From the NCBI GenBank assembly GCA_963971225.1, contig CAXARI010000015.1, forward strand, positions 52,031-116,030: a stretch of DNA of 64,000 nt, read 5' to 3'. The notes beneath the pieces were generated by a model. The model was not told where the DNA came from. It did no database searches and saw only the letters and a list, made by a program, of their open reading frames with translations. The DNA is from Melieria omissa. Its lineage: Eukaryota; Arthropoda; Insecta; Diptera; Ulidiidae. Shown here in pieces: positions 1-31,810 of this stretch. Position 1 is the first letter of the stretch. Each line of letters opens with the position of its first letter. The position numbers and the translations under genes were made by a program.

Positions 1-2
1 AA

Positions 3-1121
3 AGCCGTATCCGGCAGCTCGAACAATCGTTCGCCCCAACCGCGGGAACGCCCGGGGAGGAACCGTTGCGTGGTCCTTCATCGGAGAGTGACTTGAGGGA
101 AATCGAAAGACTGCCAGATTCAGTGAAGGAACTGCAGACTTTCGAGGGGAACCCGGCGCAATATGTGTCCTGGGTCCACTGTGTGGAAGGAATTTTGGGC
201 GACTATAAAATAGTTAGGGGAAAACCTTTGTACAGGGCGATCCTTAAAAGCATTAGAGGAAAAATTAGGGGTAGTGCCGACACGGCACTCGTTTCTTATA
301 ATATTTTCGATGACGATTGGCCGGCTATTAAAAAATGTCTCTCGCTGCATTATGCTGACAAGAGAGACATTAGGACTTTAGAACACCAACTAGGTCGACT
401 CACACAAGGGGGAACGAAACTGGATGTATTTTACGCGAACGTAAATCACCAGTTCTCGCTAATAATAAATAAACTAAAAACAGAGGACTACTCTCCTGAG
501 ACATTGAATGCATTGGTAGAAACATATAGAAACAGGGCCCTAGACGTTTTCATCAGAGGATTAGACGGGGATCTGTCAAAAATGATCATCGTGCAGAAGC
601 CCAGTACTCTGCCCGAAGCCTACACAGCATGTCTCGACATACAAAATTTAAACTTTCGTGGTCACCCTATACATAACACGAATGTGCGTAATTCCATAAC
701 AGTGCCCATCAACCACTTAAACCGTAGGGACAATCCCCCTCCTCTAATACCTAGGAGGTTCAACAATTTCACGCCAGGTGGGGGAAGTGGAAGATTCAAT
801 CCAGGAGCGCGAAGCTATTCCAAGGACAATCGGTACGTCTACACGAAAAATAACGCGCCAGGTCCTGCTGTGAAGATGGAAGTAGATCCCTCAACTCAAA
901 CGCGAATGACCAGCTACTCGCAAAAACCGCAACAGCAATTCCCCTCTAAAAGAAGTATTGGCTCAGACAATTTTCCTCAAAAACAACAACGAATTTTCAA
1001 TATTGAAACGGCTGAAGAAAGTCGGGGAGAACTTGATGGGGGAACCCGTGAAGGTCCAGAGATGAGCGAAAAGGACCAAATAAATTTTACGAGAGGAGCC
1101 TATCCAGCGTTCCTTATATAG
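3..1121 (+). CDS. gag: gag (capsid/nucleocapsid polyprotein), 5' partial
   Basis: The frame is open from the first window base to a stop at 1119-1121, so the true start is upstream and at least 372 residues are present. The product would form the virus-like particle in the cytoplasm. The capsid-like core matches family 2 Gag in the spacing of a YADKR motif followed by a helical stretch ending in LIINK. The C-terminal third is rich in Asn, Arg, Pro and Gln with no CCHC zinc knuckle, as in several errantiviruses, so RNA binding is probably by the basic tail. The last 70 nt overlap pol in the -1 frame. There are no internal stops or frameshifts. The assignment to errantiviral Gag is by architecture and by similarity to the second family in this window. 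Confidence 0.85.
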   Translation, partial: SRIRQLEQSFAPTAGTPGEEPLRGPSSESDLREIERLPDSVKELQTFEGNPAQYVSWVHCVEGILGDYKIVRGKPLYRAILKSIRGKIRGSADTALVSYNIFDDDWPAIKKCLSLHYADKRDIRTLEHQLGRLTQGGTKLDVFYANVNHQFSLIINKLKTEDYSPETLNALVETYRNRALDVFIRGLDGDLSKMIIVQKPSTLPEAYTACLDIQNLNFRGHPIHNTNVRNSITVPINHLNRRDNPPPLIPRRFNNFTPGGGSGRFNPGARSYSKDNRYVYTKNNAPGPAVKMEVDPSTQTRMTSYSQKPQQQFPSKRSIGSDNFPQKQQRIFNIETAEESRGELDGGTREGPEMSEKDQINFTRGAYPAFLI

Positions 1122-1143
1122 AATACGTTAACAGCGAAGGCTC
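1082..1143 (+). promoter_or_regulatory. Candidate -1 ribosomal frameshift signal between gag and pol (family 1)
   Basis: In the gag frame the codons ATA AAT TTT give the heptamer A AAT TTT at 1082-1088, which fits X XXY YYZ. The pol frame is open from 1052, so the heptamer lies inside the 1052-1121 overlap. Seven nt downstream, GAGCCT (1096-1101) can pair with AGGCTC (1138-1143), a 6-bp stem with a 36-nt loop. Heptamer and frame are seen directly. That the stem is functional is inference. Confidence 0.55.
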
Positions 1144-4100
1144 AGTGCTGAAATTCCTTGTGGATACCGGAGCCAATAAAAATTTTATTAGACCATTCCT
1201 TTCAAAAACCACCACTAAACTTGAGAAACCTTTTTCCGTTCAATCTGCTGGAGGCGGTATCCCGATCTCCGAGGAGGTGAAGGGAAGATTTTTCCACCAA
1301 CTAGGGAACAATACTCTGATGACTTTTTACGTCCTGCCAGGACTCAAATCTTTTGACGGAATTATCGGCGACGATAGCTTGAAGGAGCTAGAAGCCGTGA
1401 TTGACAGAAAACAAAATTTACTGATATTAAAACCAAACATTAAAATTCCACTACTAGAAAAAGTCTCGGAACAAGTGAACGCAGTACTCGAGAATCGTCT
1501 ATCAAGAAATGCAAAGGAAAAGTTGCACCGGATAATTGAAGAACACAACTCCCTTTTCGGGCCAATAAGTAATAGGGAAATTGTAGGCACGACAGTTAGG
1601 GCCGAAATCAAAACTACCACGGACGAACCTATCTACACGAAGAGTTATCCATATCCCGCATGTATGAGGGCCGAGGTGGAACGACAAGTACAGGAACTCC
1701 TGGATGAGGGCATCATCCAACCATCAAAAAGCCCGTACAACTCTCCTGTTTGGGTGGTGCCGAAAAAGCCGAAGCCAAACGGAGAGAAACAGTACCGAAT
1801 GGTAATCGATTTCAAGCGATTGAACGCTGTTACCATTCCTGATACGTACCCTATCCCGGACATCAACTCTACTCTCGCCAGCTTGAGCAAGGCCAAATTT
1901 TTCACGACTCTGGATCTGACTTCTGGTTTCCACCAAATACCCATGAAACCATCGGACGTTCCCAAGACAGCATTTTCCACTATGAATGGGAAATACGAGT
2001 TCCTTCGACTACCCTTCGGCCTGAGAAACGCGCCCGCGATATTTCAAAGAATGATTGATGACGTGCTTAAGGAATTTATCGGCAAAATTTGTTACGTATA
2101 CATTGATGACATCATTGTATACGGCGCAGACGAGGACGATCATATCAAAAATATAGAAGCAATCTTCTCTAGACTCAGCGAAGCTAATCTGAAGGTGAAT
2201 CTCGACAAGACCCATTTTTTGAGGGATGAGGTTGAGTTCCTTGGCTATGTTGTTACTGCCAACGGCATCAGAACTGACGAAAAAAAGGTAGCCGCGATTC
2301 AAAACATTCCTCCGCCGGAAAATCTTAAAGAGTTGAAGAGCTTCCTTGGGATGACTTCTTATTATAGGAAGTTCATCCGCGATTACGCGAAGATAGCTAA
2401 ACCCTTAACGAACCTAACTAGGGGTGAAAATGCACAGGTTAAAGCAAATGCTTCCAAACGCATTCCAATCACACTCGACGCAGAGGCTCTGGGAGCTTTC
2501 AATGAGTTAAAAAGGTCGTTAGTTTCATCTGACCTATTAGCATTTCCAGACTTTGAGAAACCATTTAACCTAACAACCGATGCGTCCGATTACGCAATAG
2601 GAGCGGTTCTGTCCCAGGGGGAAAATGGGAAGGACAAACCCATCTCGTATATATCACGATCGCTAAACAAAACCGAAGAAAACTACGCGACCAACGAAAA
2701 GGAGATGCTTGCGATTGTGTGGGCCCTGGACAACCTGCGATCCTACCTCTACGGTGCGAAGAAAATCCGTATCTACACGGACCACCAACCTCTGACTTTC
2801 GCACTAGGAAACAGGAATCACAACGCTAAATTGAAAAGGTGGAAGGCGAGGATCGAAGAGTACAACCACGAATTAATTTACACTCCAGGTAAATCGAATG
2901 TAGTGGCCGACGCTCTTTCTCGACTCAAAACAAGTTTATACCTTCTCACGAACTCCGAAACCGATACTGCCAGTGAGGGTAATCCTGAAACCGATACTGC
3001 CAGTGAGGGTAATCCTGAAACCGATACTGCCAGTGAGGGTAATCCTGAAACCGACACCGCTAGCGAGGGCAACACCGAAACTATAACGGCAAGCGAAGCC
3101 AACACTACAGGCGCGACCGCCCACAGCGCCGATCGTGACGCAACCGACTTAATTCCCCACGTGGAAGTTCCATTGAACGTCTTTAGGAACCAAATTGTGT
3201 TTAGGTCGGGCAGGGAACTGCATTGCTTAGAGAACCCACATCCAGGCTACACTCGTCACTATGTAACCATAACCGAAATAAATGAAGAAAACCTAGTTGA
3301 CATACTAAAAAGATTACTTAATCCAGGAGTGATCAATGGCATAAAAATGCCCGAATCCCGGCTACAACTCTTACAGGACGTTTTTTCGCGACATTTTTCG
3401 AAATACAAGATCAGAATCACACAAAGGTTGGTGGAAGATGTAGCGAATGAAGAAAGGAAGTGCCGAGTGATAGAAGAAGCACACCGCAGAGCACATAGAG
3501 GCCCTCGCGAAAATACACAACAAATTTTAGAAAAGTACTATTTCCCGCGTATGACTAGTCTGGTTAAACAGTATACGTCCGGATGTCAGACTTGCAAATT
3601 ACAAAAATACGACCGTCATCCGCCTAAACCTAAATACCAAGTCACCCCAACACCATCATACCCTTGCGAAATCCTTCACATAGACATTTTTGAAATAGAA
3701 AGGGAAAAGTTTCTGAGCTGCGTGGACAAATTTTCCAAATTTGCTAAGCTTTTCCATATTAGAAATAGATCAAGTGTACACCTACGTGAGAAATTGGCCA
3801 AGGTCATACACTTTTTCACTGCCCCAAAAATTATAGTAACAGACAACGAGCGAGGCTTTCTAAGCCCAACCGTGTCAAACTTTATCACGTCGCTCGGTAT
3901 TGAGCTATACAAAACACCAGTCCAAAAAAGCGAGGTTAACGGCCAAGTCGAGAGATTACACTCGACGTTGTTGGAAATTTACCGATGTCTGAGAACTGAG
4001 CATCAACAGTACAGGGTAAAAGAATTACTGTATATAGCAGTAGACCGCTATAACAACTCTGTGCACTCCATTACTAAAAAAAAACCGAGTGACATATTTT

Positions 4101-4402
4101 TTAACAGAACATCTAGAATAAATTATCAGAATTTGACAAACTTCAGGGACACAGTCTATGACAATATTAAGGCCCAAATAGAAAATAACCAGGAAATTAG
4201 GAACCTAAGATCAAATAGGAACAGGCAGGAACCAAAGAAATTTGATATAGGTGGGAAAGTGTTCGTTGCTGACAAGCAAATCAAAGGAAAACACAAAAAA
4301 CGCTATAAACAAGAGGTTGTAGCTCGCGACAACAAAGTAACAGTAATTACCAGATCAGGCAAAAGGATCCATAAAAGCCACATCAAGAACACTAGACAAT
4401 AA
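1088..4402 (+). CDS. pol: pol polyprotein: protease, reverse transcriptase, RNase H, integrase
   Basis: Expected to be made as a Gag-Pol fusion by -1 frameshifting. There is no good ATG start, and 1145 is only the first near-start codon (GTG), used here for residue numbering. Protease has DTGA at residues 7-10. The RT catalytic box YIDD is at 319-322, with the LPFGL motif upstream at about 290. RNase H has TDAS at 478-481, TDH near 545 and an ADALS end at about 589. Integrase has the H-x3-H (780, 784) and C-x2-C (814, 817) zinc site, then catalytic D847, D900 and E936 with the canonical 35-residue D-E spacing. The RNase H to integrase linker carries a decapeptide repeat (own entry). All key residues are present and the frame is intact, so the enzyme could be active. 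Confidence 0.93.
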   Translation, partial: YERSLSSVPYIEYVNSEGSVLKFLVDTGANKNFIRPFLSKTTTKLEKPFSVQSAGGGIPISEEVKGRFFHQLGNNTLMTFYVLPGLKSFDGIIGDDSLKELEAVIDRKQNLLILKPNIKIPLLEKVSEQVNAVLENRLSRNAKEKLHRIIEEHNSLFGPISNREIVGTTVRAEIKTTTDEPIYTKSYPYPACMRAEVERQVQELLDEGIIQPSKSPYNSPVWVVPKKPKPNGEKQYRMVIDFKRLNAVTIPDTYPIPDINSTLASLSKAKFFTTLDLTSGFHQIPMKPSDVPKTAFSTMNGKYEFLRLPFGLRNAPAIFQRMIDDVLKEFIGKICYVYIDDIIVYGADEDDHIKNIEAIFSRLSEANLKVNLDKTHFLRDEVEFLGYVVTANGIRTDEKKVAAIQNIPPPENLKELKSFLGMTSYYRKFIRDYAKIAKPLTNLTRGENAQVKANASKRIPITLDAEALGAFNELKRSLVSSDLLAFPDFEKPFNLTTDASDYAIGAVLSQGENGKDKPISYISRSLNKTEENYATNEKEMLAIVWALDNLRSYLYGAKKIRIYTDHQPLTFALGNRNHNAKLKRWKARIEEYNHELIYTPGKSNVVADALSRLKTSLYLLTNSETDTASEGNPETDTASEGNPETDTASEGNPETDTASEGNTETITASEANTTGATAHSADRDATDLIPHVEVPLNVFRNQIVFRSGRELHCLENPHPGYTRHYVTITEINEENLVDILKRLLNPGVINGIKMPESRLQLLQDVFSRHFSKYKIRITQRLVEDVANEERKCRVIEEAHRRAHRGPRENTQQILEKYYFPRMTSLVKQYTSGCQTCKLQKYDRHPPKPKYQVTPTPSYPCEILHIDIFEIEREKFLSCVDKFSKFAKLFHIRNRSSVHLREKLAKVIHFFTAPKIIVTDNERGFLSPTVSNFITSLGIELYKTPVQKSEVNGQVERLHSTLLEIYRCLRTEHQQYRVKELLYIAVDRYNNSVHSITKKKPSDIFFNRTSRINYQNLTNFRDTVYDNIKAQIENNQEIRNLRSNRNRQEPKKFDIGGKVFVADKQIKGKHKKRYKQEVVARDNKVTVITRSGKRIHKSHIKNTRQ
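2957..3106 (+). repeat. In-frame 30-bp minisatellite in pol linker (five decapeptide copies)
   Basis: Five consecutive 30-bp units encode ETDTASEGNP-like decapeptides at pol residues 605-654. The first three units are identical at DNA level. The fourth differs mostly at silent positions and the fifth is degenerate (ETITASEANT). The repeat lies between RNase H and the integrase zinc site, a spot expected to be a flexible linker, and it keeps the frame. Confidence 0.9.
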
Positions 4403-4477
4403 GGATTCAGAAGAATTTTTAAAAGAAGAAATTATGAACAGAAAAAAGAGCATAAATAAAATTTTATGAATAAGATT

Positions 4478-4519
<42 letters not shown>

Positions 4520-4755
4520 AAGCAATAAATAAAAAAAAGGAAAATCAATGCGGAATATATACCGGAAATCTAAATAGAATGGTGATGGGAGTAGGAAATA
4601 GAAAACAAAAAAAACAAAAAAATAATAAAAGGCTTCATGTCTTAATGGCTTCAAAGAAAAAAAATACAAAAAAGTATAAAACTAGTAGATTTAAGAAATA
4701 TATGTAGAGGAAGCGGTATAAAAATAAAAAAAAAAAGGAAAAAAAAGGAAGGAAA

Positions 4756-4816
<61 letters not shown>

Positions 4817-5013
4817 ATAAAATAAAAAATTTTTTTTTTTTAACAAAAAATAAAACGAAACAAATAGAGAATTACAAAAACTTTTAAGGAAAATGGCACA
4901 AAAAATATGTATATGTAAAACATACGGCACCCTTTAAATTGTATGAATAAATATAATTACAGGCACACATATACACAGGGAAATTTAAGACATAAAAAAT
5001 TAAGACATAAAAA
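4403..5013 (+). other. A-rich pol-env spacer with two long poly(A) runs
   Basis: About 610 bp between the pol stop and the env ATG contains no credible coding frame. The plus strand is extremely A-rich, with an uninterrupted run of 36 A (4482-4517) and another of 57 A (4758-4814), followed by T-rich and A-rich fragments. Family 2 has only 35 bp at the same place. A weak acceptor-like TTACAG at 4957-4962 could serve env splicing but lacks a good pyrimidine tract. Confidence 0.75.
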
Positions 5014-6540
5014 ATGCACCTTAGGTCGACATTCCACTTCATCATCACGGTAGTGATAATCTCCGGGACAATTGCACTTAACATATTTAAGTACGACTCC
5101 CCTCTGGTGGTCATCCAACACAGTGACGGATGGATAGTGAATGGGCACTTCAAGCTGGTGCATGCTCTTGACATCGGCTTCTTCGATGCAGCTTTAAGGA
5201 AGCTCGAAATAGCCAAGCCAACCATGAGGGACGATTTATCGAAATCTCTGGTCGATTACTACCTCAAGCAGACGAGGCTACGCCTTAATGAATTACTGAG
5301 TGACGGCAACAGGATGAAACGCTCCATAACCTGGATCGGAGCGGCATGGAAGTGGGTCGCAGGCTCACCAGACGCTACTGACTGGGATGAAATCCTCCAA
5401 AAGCAAAATGAGATGGTATCAAACAACAACAACCAATACCTGATCAACAAAAAAATCTTCAACGTAACAGAGGAGGCAATCAGGAAGGTCAATGATGTCA
5501 TGGCCCACATAAACACTATCGGCAAGGACATTAACTCAGAAAGATCCGACACGTTAATATCGCACAAGGTCCTGGTGCTCAAAGAACAGATATCCGAAAT
5601 CATCAGGGCTTCACAAATGGCCAAGGCAGGTATTGTCAACACCAACCTCTTAGATCAAGCAGAAATAGATCGAGTAATCTGTGAAGAAGACGGACTACCT
5701 TACCGAAATCTAGTAGAGGCGCTTCAGTACGCGAAACCCTCTATCTACTCGAACGGAACTCTGCTCCTCTACGTGCTCGCCGTACCGAAAGTGAAGAAAA
5801 CCCGTTATAGTCTAATGTTGGTCAGAGCCTCAACGGCGAAGGGGAAACGAGTAGATCTGCAGTACAAAAAAATGCTGATGAGCAACGACGAAACCTATGG
5901 TCTCACCGGCGATTGCTACTCATCAAACAACTCCACGATTTGTGAGGCGAGTTCCCTGGTAAAGTTGCCTGAAAACGAATGCATACCAAGACTGCTGAAA
6001 GGCGGCAATGCGAAGTGCCGTTTCGAACCAGACAACCAAGTGACCGTGGAGCTAGTTGACTACGATACGATATTCCTTTCCAACTTCGAAGGGATCATTC
6101 GAAGCGACAACCAGCTACGAAAACTAAACGGGACCTTCCTTGTGCAACTGAATAACGAGACAGTGTGGATTGGAAACCAAACGTTCTCCAGCAAAACGAC
6201 TAGGACGCTGCAAGCAGTACCACCCGTTCTAACAAACGTTACAGAGATAGGTTTGAAACTGAATATGAAATATATCCACGAGTTAGGGCTGGCAAACATA
6301 AGCCGCCTCCGCAAGCTTGGCCGAACCCTCCATACCTCGACGACCATAGATGCCATCCTGATCCTTGCCCTAGCAGCCATTTGCTACACCATATGGAGAA
6401 AGGTGACAATTCGCGTCAGAATCCCCGAAGTGCACAAGCCTACCACCCTAGAACATGGCTCCATTCAGCCTCACACGATCTGCGGGACGCAGATTTTTGA
6501 AGGGGGAAGAGTTAACGCACCATACAGCGGTGCGAACTAA
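5014..6540 (+). CDS. env: env, errantiviral envelope glycoprotein (family 1)
   Basis: A 508-residue membrane glycoprotein starting at ATG 5014. The N-terminal hydrophobic stretch (residues about 8-21) reads as a signal peptide. A furin-type site RMKR occupies residues 100-103, followed by a hydrophobic Trp-rich segment containing WKWVAGSPD, which family 2 Env also has as WKWIAGTPD. Many N-x-S/T sites and paired cysteines follow. One transmembrane segment lies at about 445-461 with a cytoplasmic tail of about 45 residues. In this family Env is translated from a spliced subgenomic mRNA and mediates membrane fusion. The last 10 codons and the stop lie inside the 3' LTR, which begins at 6510. The frame is intact. 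Confidence 0.9.
   Translation: MHLRSTFHFIITVVIISGTIALNIFKYDSPLVVIQHSDGWIVNGHFKLVHALDIGFFDAALRKLEIAKPTMRDDLSKSLVDYYLKQTRLRLNELLSDGNRMKRSITWIGAAWKWVAGSPDATDWDEILQKQNEMVSNNNNQYLINKKIFNVTEEAIRKVNDVMAHINTIGKDINSERSDTLISHKVLVLKEQISEIIRASQMAKAGIVNTNLLDQAEIDRVICEEDGLPYRNLVEALQYAKPSIYSNGTLLLYVLAVPKVKKTRYSLMLVRASTAKGKRVDLQYKKMLMSNDETYGLTGDCYSSNNSTICEASSLVKLPENECIPRLLKGGNAKCRFEPDNQVTVELVDYDTIFLSNFEGIIRSDNQLRKLNGTFLVQLNNETVWIGNQTFSSKTTRTLQAVPPVLTNVTEIGLKLNMKYIHELGLANISRLRKLGRTLHTSTTIDAILILALAAICYTIWRKVTIRVRIPEVHKPTTLEHGSIQPHTICGTQIFEGGRVNAPYSGAN
6500..6509 (+). promoter_or_regulatory. Polypurine tract (plus-strand primer), family 1
   Basis: AAGGGGGAAG lies directly before the AGTTAAC start of the 3' LTR and inside the env coding sequence. 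Its position sets the left border of the LTR. Confidence 0.8.
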
Positions 6541-6651
6541 CGACGTCAGCAATCTTCCACGCCAATTCCAGCACGTTGCAAGTTAACGCGCCATACAGCG
6601 GTGCGAACTGACGACGTCAGCAATCTTCCACGCCAATTCCAGCACGTTGCA
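6510..6651 (+). repeat. 71-bp tandem direct repeat in LTR U3
   Basis: Copies 6510-6580 and 6581-6651 both begin AGTTAACGC and end CCAGCACGTTGCA, with only a few mismatches. The second copy recreates the LTR start sequence inside the LTR. The first copy carries the env stop. Confidence 0.92.
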
Positions 6652-6835
6652 TATCAACGTGATCGGCGACCCAACAACGGATAACGTTGCACTGAATGGC
6701 TCGGTAACGCGATCCTCCTCCAAAAACCGTGGGATCGCTGCCCGTCGCATATGCGCTGCCTGCAGGCTGAAATGCTGACATAGCACACGTGCCTTAGTTA
6801 AGCAAAGTAGATAGTAAGCTTCATTAAGAATTAAG

Positions 6836-6841
6836 AATAAA
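6836..6841 (+). promoter_or_regulatory. Polyadenylation signal AATAAA (family 1 LTR)
   Basis: Canonical hexamer about 58 bp before the assigned LTR end, where the R/U5 part of the LTR is expected. Confidence 0.65.
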
Positions 6842-6899
6842 GTTCTTGTCACTTTTGATCGGACCTCGGACGAGGAAGGTAAACTTTGGTGTTTTAATT

Positions 6900-25432
<18,533 letters not shown>

Positions 25433-25540
25433 TTTTTTTTTTTGCGGGTAAGGGGGTAAAAAATGCCTAACGCATCATCAGAGCTGCCGTCGCAAGAATG
25501 GTATGTGCAGCTTGCATGCACTAAAAAACTCCCCCTTTCT

Positions 25541-25597
25541 AAGAAACCTGTTTCCACCTTGGGACCACTTTCGTATTACTTCAAGGTGGGGTTTCTT
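25541..25597 (-). other. Conserved 3' UTR hairpin (shown in U15, present in nearly all units)
   Basis: Arms AAGAAACC (25541-25548) and GGTTTCTT (25590-25597) give 8 bp. CCACCTT (25554-25560) and AAGGTGG (25583-25589) add 7 bp. A 5-nt one-sided bulge separates the two stems and the loop is 22 nt. The type B substitution TTCAAGG to ATCAAGG falls in the loop and leaves the stem intact. LINE RTs often recognise a 3' UTR structure; that role here is inference. Confidence 0.75.
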
Positions 25598-25605
25598 GTT
25601 TGTTC

Positions 25606-30459
<4,854 letters not shown>

Positions 30460-30516
30460 AGTTAAGGTATCTGTCCACAAAAATGCAACGACTAGTGCAA
30501 CGTAAGCACCTCGGTT

Positions 30517-30629
30517 GGGTAAGAGTAACATGAAACGTTCCCACAACGTGACTTTTCCAAATTGCACCTTGCAAACTCGTCCGGGTAAGAGTAACATGAA
30601 ACATTCCCACAACGTGACTTTTCCAAATT
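30517..30629 (+). repeat. 47-bp direct repeat pair inside the family 2 LTR
   Basis: GGGTAAGAGTAACATGAAAC starts both copies (30517-30563 and 30583-30629, spacing 66 bp), which differ at one base. It recurs in the other three family 2 LTRs. Possible U3 regulatory repeats; function unknown. Confidence 0.9.
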
Positions 30630-30729
30630 TGCTTTTGTCTGCTTTTTGACAATTTTTGACGAACTGTAATTATGCTTTCGGCGGATCGGTGGAGTTAGTT
30701 TTAGAATGGACACGCCAGCGAGCGGAACT

Positions 30730-30735
30730 AATAAA
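30730..30735 (+). promoter_or_regulatory. Polyadenylation signal AATAAA in family 2 LTR
   Basis: Canonical hexamer 41 bp before the LTR end. The same site is at 37909, 47278 and 54457 in the other LTRs. The 3' LTR copy would be the active one. Confidence 0.7.
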
Positions 30736-30775
30736 GATAAATTTTTTTAATAAAATTCATCAATGAATTTTTAAT

Positions 30776-30793
30776 TGGCGCCCAACGTGGGGC
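30776..30793 (+). promoter_or_regulatory. Primer-binding site, tRNA-Lys
   Basis: TGGCGCCCAACGTGGGGC overlaps the last LTR base by one. To my knowledge it is complementary to the 3' end of the insect tRNA-Lys that primes gypsy, with TGG matching the CCA end. Confidence 0.9.
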
Positions 30794-31810
30794 ATCGCCT
30801 TCCGTAAGATATCCTGAAAAGAAAAAGTAAGGATCGGTTCCGCGAGTGCCTAAACTATAAAATAAGTATCCTTTGAAAAGGAGAACAAACAGTGGAAAAG
30901 TATCCTTGAATTAAAGGAGAAAAAAAAGGAGGAACAAAAACGAATCATAGTGAAGAAATTTAAACAACTTGTGGAACTAAATTAAAAATTGTGATGAAAA
31001 TTAAAAATTATTACAACATACTTAATACCAATAACTAAAATATTACAGTTTAATCAATAAACAAGAAGGTGATTAACTGTAAATGTGAAACGCGTATAAA
31101 ATACGAGAATCCCGTAACCTCAAATAAATATATCTACAATTTACAAACGCGTCGTGAATAAAACAAGAGCGCTGCCGAACTTTGTGAAAAAGACAACAAT
31201 AACAACCAGCGACAATAAGTAACCAGCAAAGATAAGCCGAGAATAACAATCGAACCGGATGAGTACGAACATCAATGAGGGAGGAAATAAACAATAATTA
31301 AGCAAGGCAGTAAATCAAACAGCAAATTTGTGAAGCAAATTTTAAACAAAAAACGATCTTTAACACAAAACTAAAAACAAAAAATTCCAATAAACCAAAA
31401 GTTCCAAAACAAAAATCAACATCAAAACCTGCAGCAATAAAGTAAAAAGGCGACACGAACGGAAATATATCAACCGGAAAACGAAGAAACGAATTACCTA
31501 CACTAAGGAGAACAACAGTGAGAACAAAGGAGAACAAAGTGAAAAGGCGACACCAAGCAAGCCGATCTAGCAAGTAATATTTTTCCTATGTTTAGTCATT
31601 AGACGTAAAGAACCAAACTAAGTAGAATAAACAAAAATATAGGAATATTCATAGTATAGAATAAATTAATACATTTTTTATTAACTATCGGAAAAACAAC
31701 AATTAATTGCTATTTAAATTTAATTAATTTTTTATATATAATAAATAAAACTGGATACAAGTGATACCATTGATGATTTGACGGTTTTGTTCAGTTCCTT
31801 ATCAGTAAAA
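30794..31810 (+). other. A-rich untranslated leader of family 2, copy 1
   Basis: About 1 kb with no credible coding frame before the gag ATG. It probably carries packaging signals and the splice donor for env. Candidate donors are CC/GTAAGA at 30804 and AAA/GTAAGG at 30827. Donor choice is inference. Confidence 0.6.

Larger units (their letters stand above)
1..6899 (+). mobile_element. Errantivirus family 1 (Gypsy-superfamily LTR element with env), 5' end outside window
   Basis: Gene order is gag, pol (protease, RT, RNase H, integrase), env, polypurine tract, 3' LTR, all on the plus strand. All three reading frames are open over the visible part. The 5' LTR, primer site, leader and gag start lie before position 1. 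The element is clearly richer in G+C than family 2 and shares only protein-level similarity with it, so it is a separate family. The 3' end is placed at the TTTTAATT at 6892-6899 by analogy with family 2 and gypsy LTR ends. No target duplication can be tested because the left flank is missing, and the bases after 6899 do not fit a YRYR duplication. Confidence 0.9.
6510..6899 (+). repeat. 3' LTR, family 1 (about 390 bp)
   Basis: Starts AGTTAAC immediately after the polypurine tract and is taken to end TTTTAATT, the same terminal pattern as family 2 (AGTTAAGG...TTTTTAATT). It contains a 71-bp tandem duplication at its start and AATAAA at 6836-6841. The right border is approximate because the 5' LTR is not in the window. 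Confidence 0.75.
30460..30776 (+). repeat. 5' LTR, family 2 copy 1 (317 bp)
   Basis: Begins AGTTAAGG and ends TTTTTAATT; matches the 3' LTR at 37639-37955. It contains the promoter of the genomic RNA, but no clear TATA box is seen. Other contents are the 47-bp repeat pair and AATAAA at 30730-30735. Confidence 0.95.

Noticed and set aside
4478..4930. Minus-strand Phe-rich ORFs over the poly(A) runs
   Set aside because: Poly-T read as poly-Phe; no gene.
31073..31573. Minus-strand ORFs of 73 and 91 residues in the family 2 leader
   Set aside because: Low-complexity readings of an A-rich untranslated leader with no recognisable domain; the same holds for 47621-48121.
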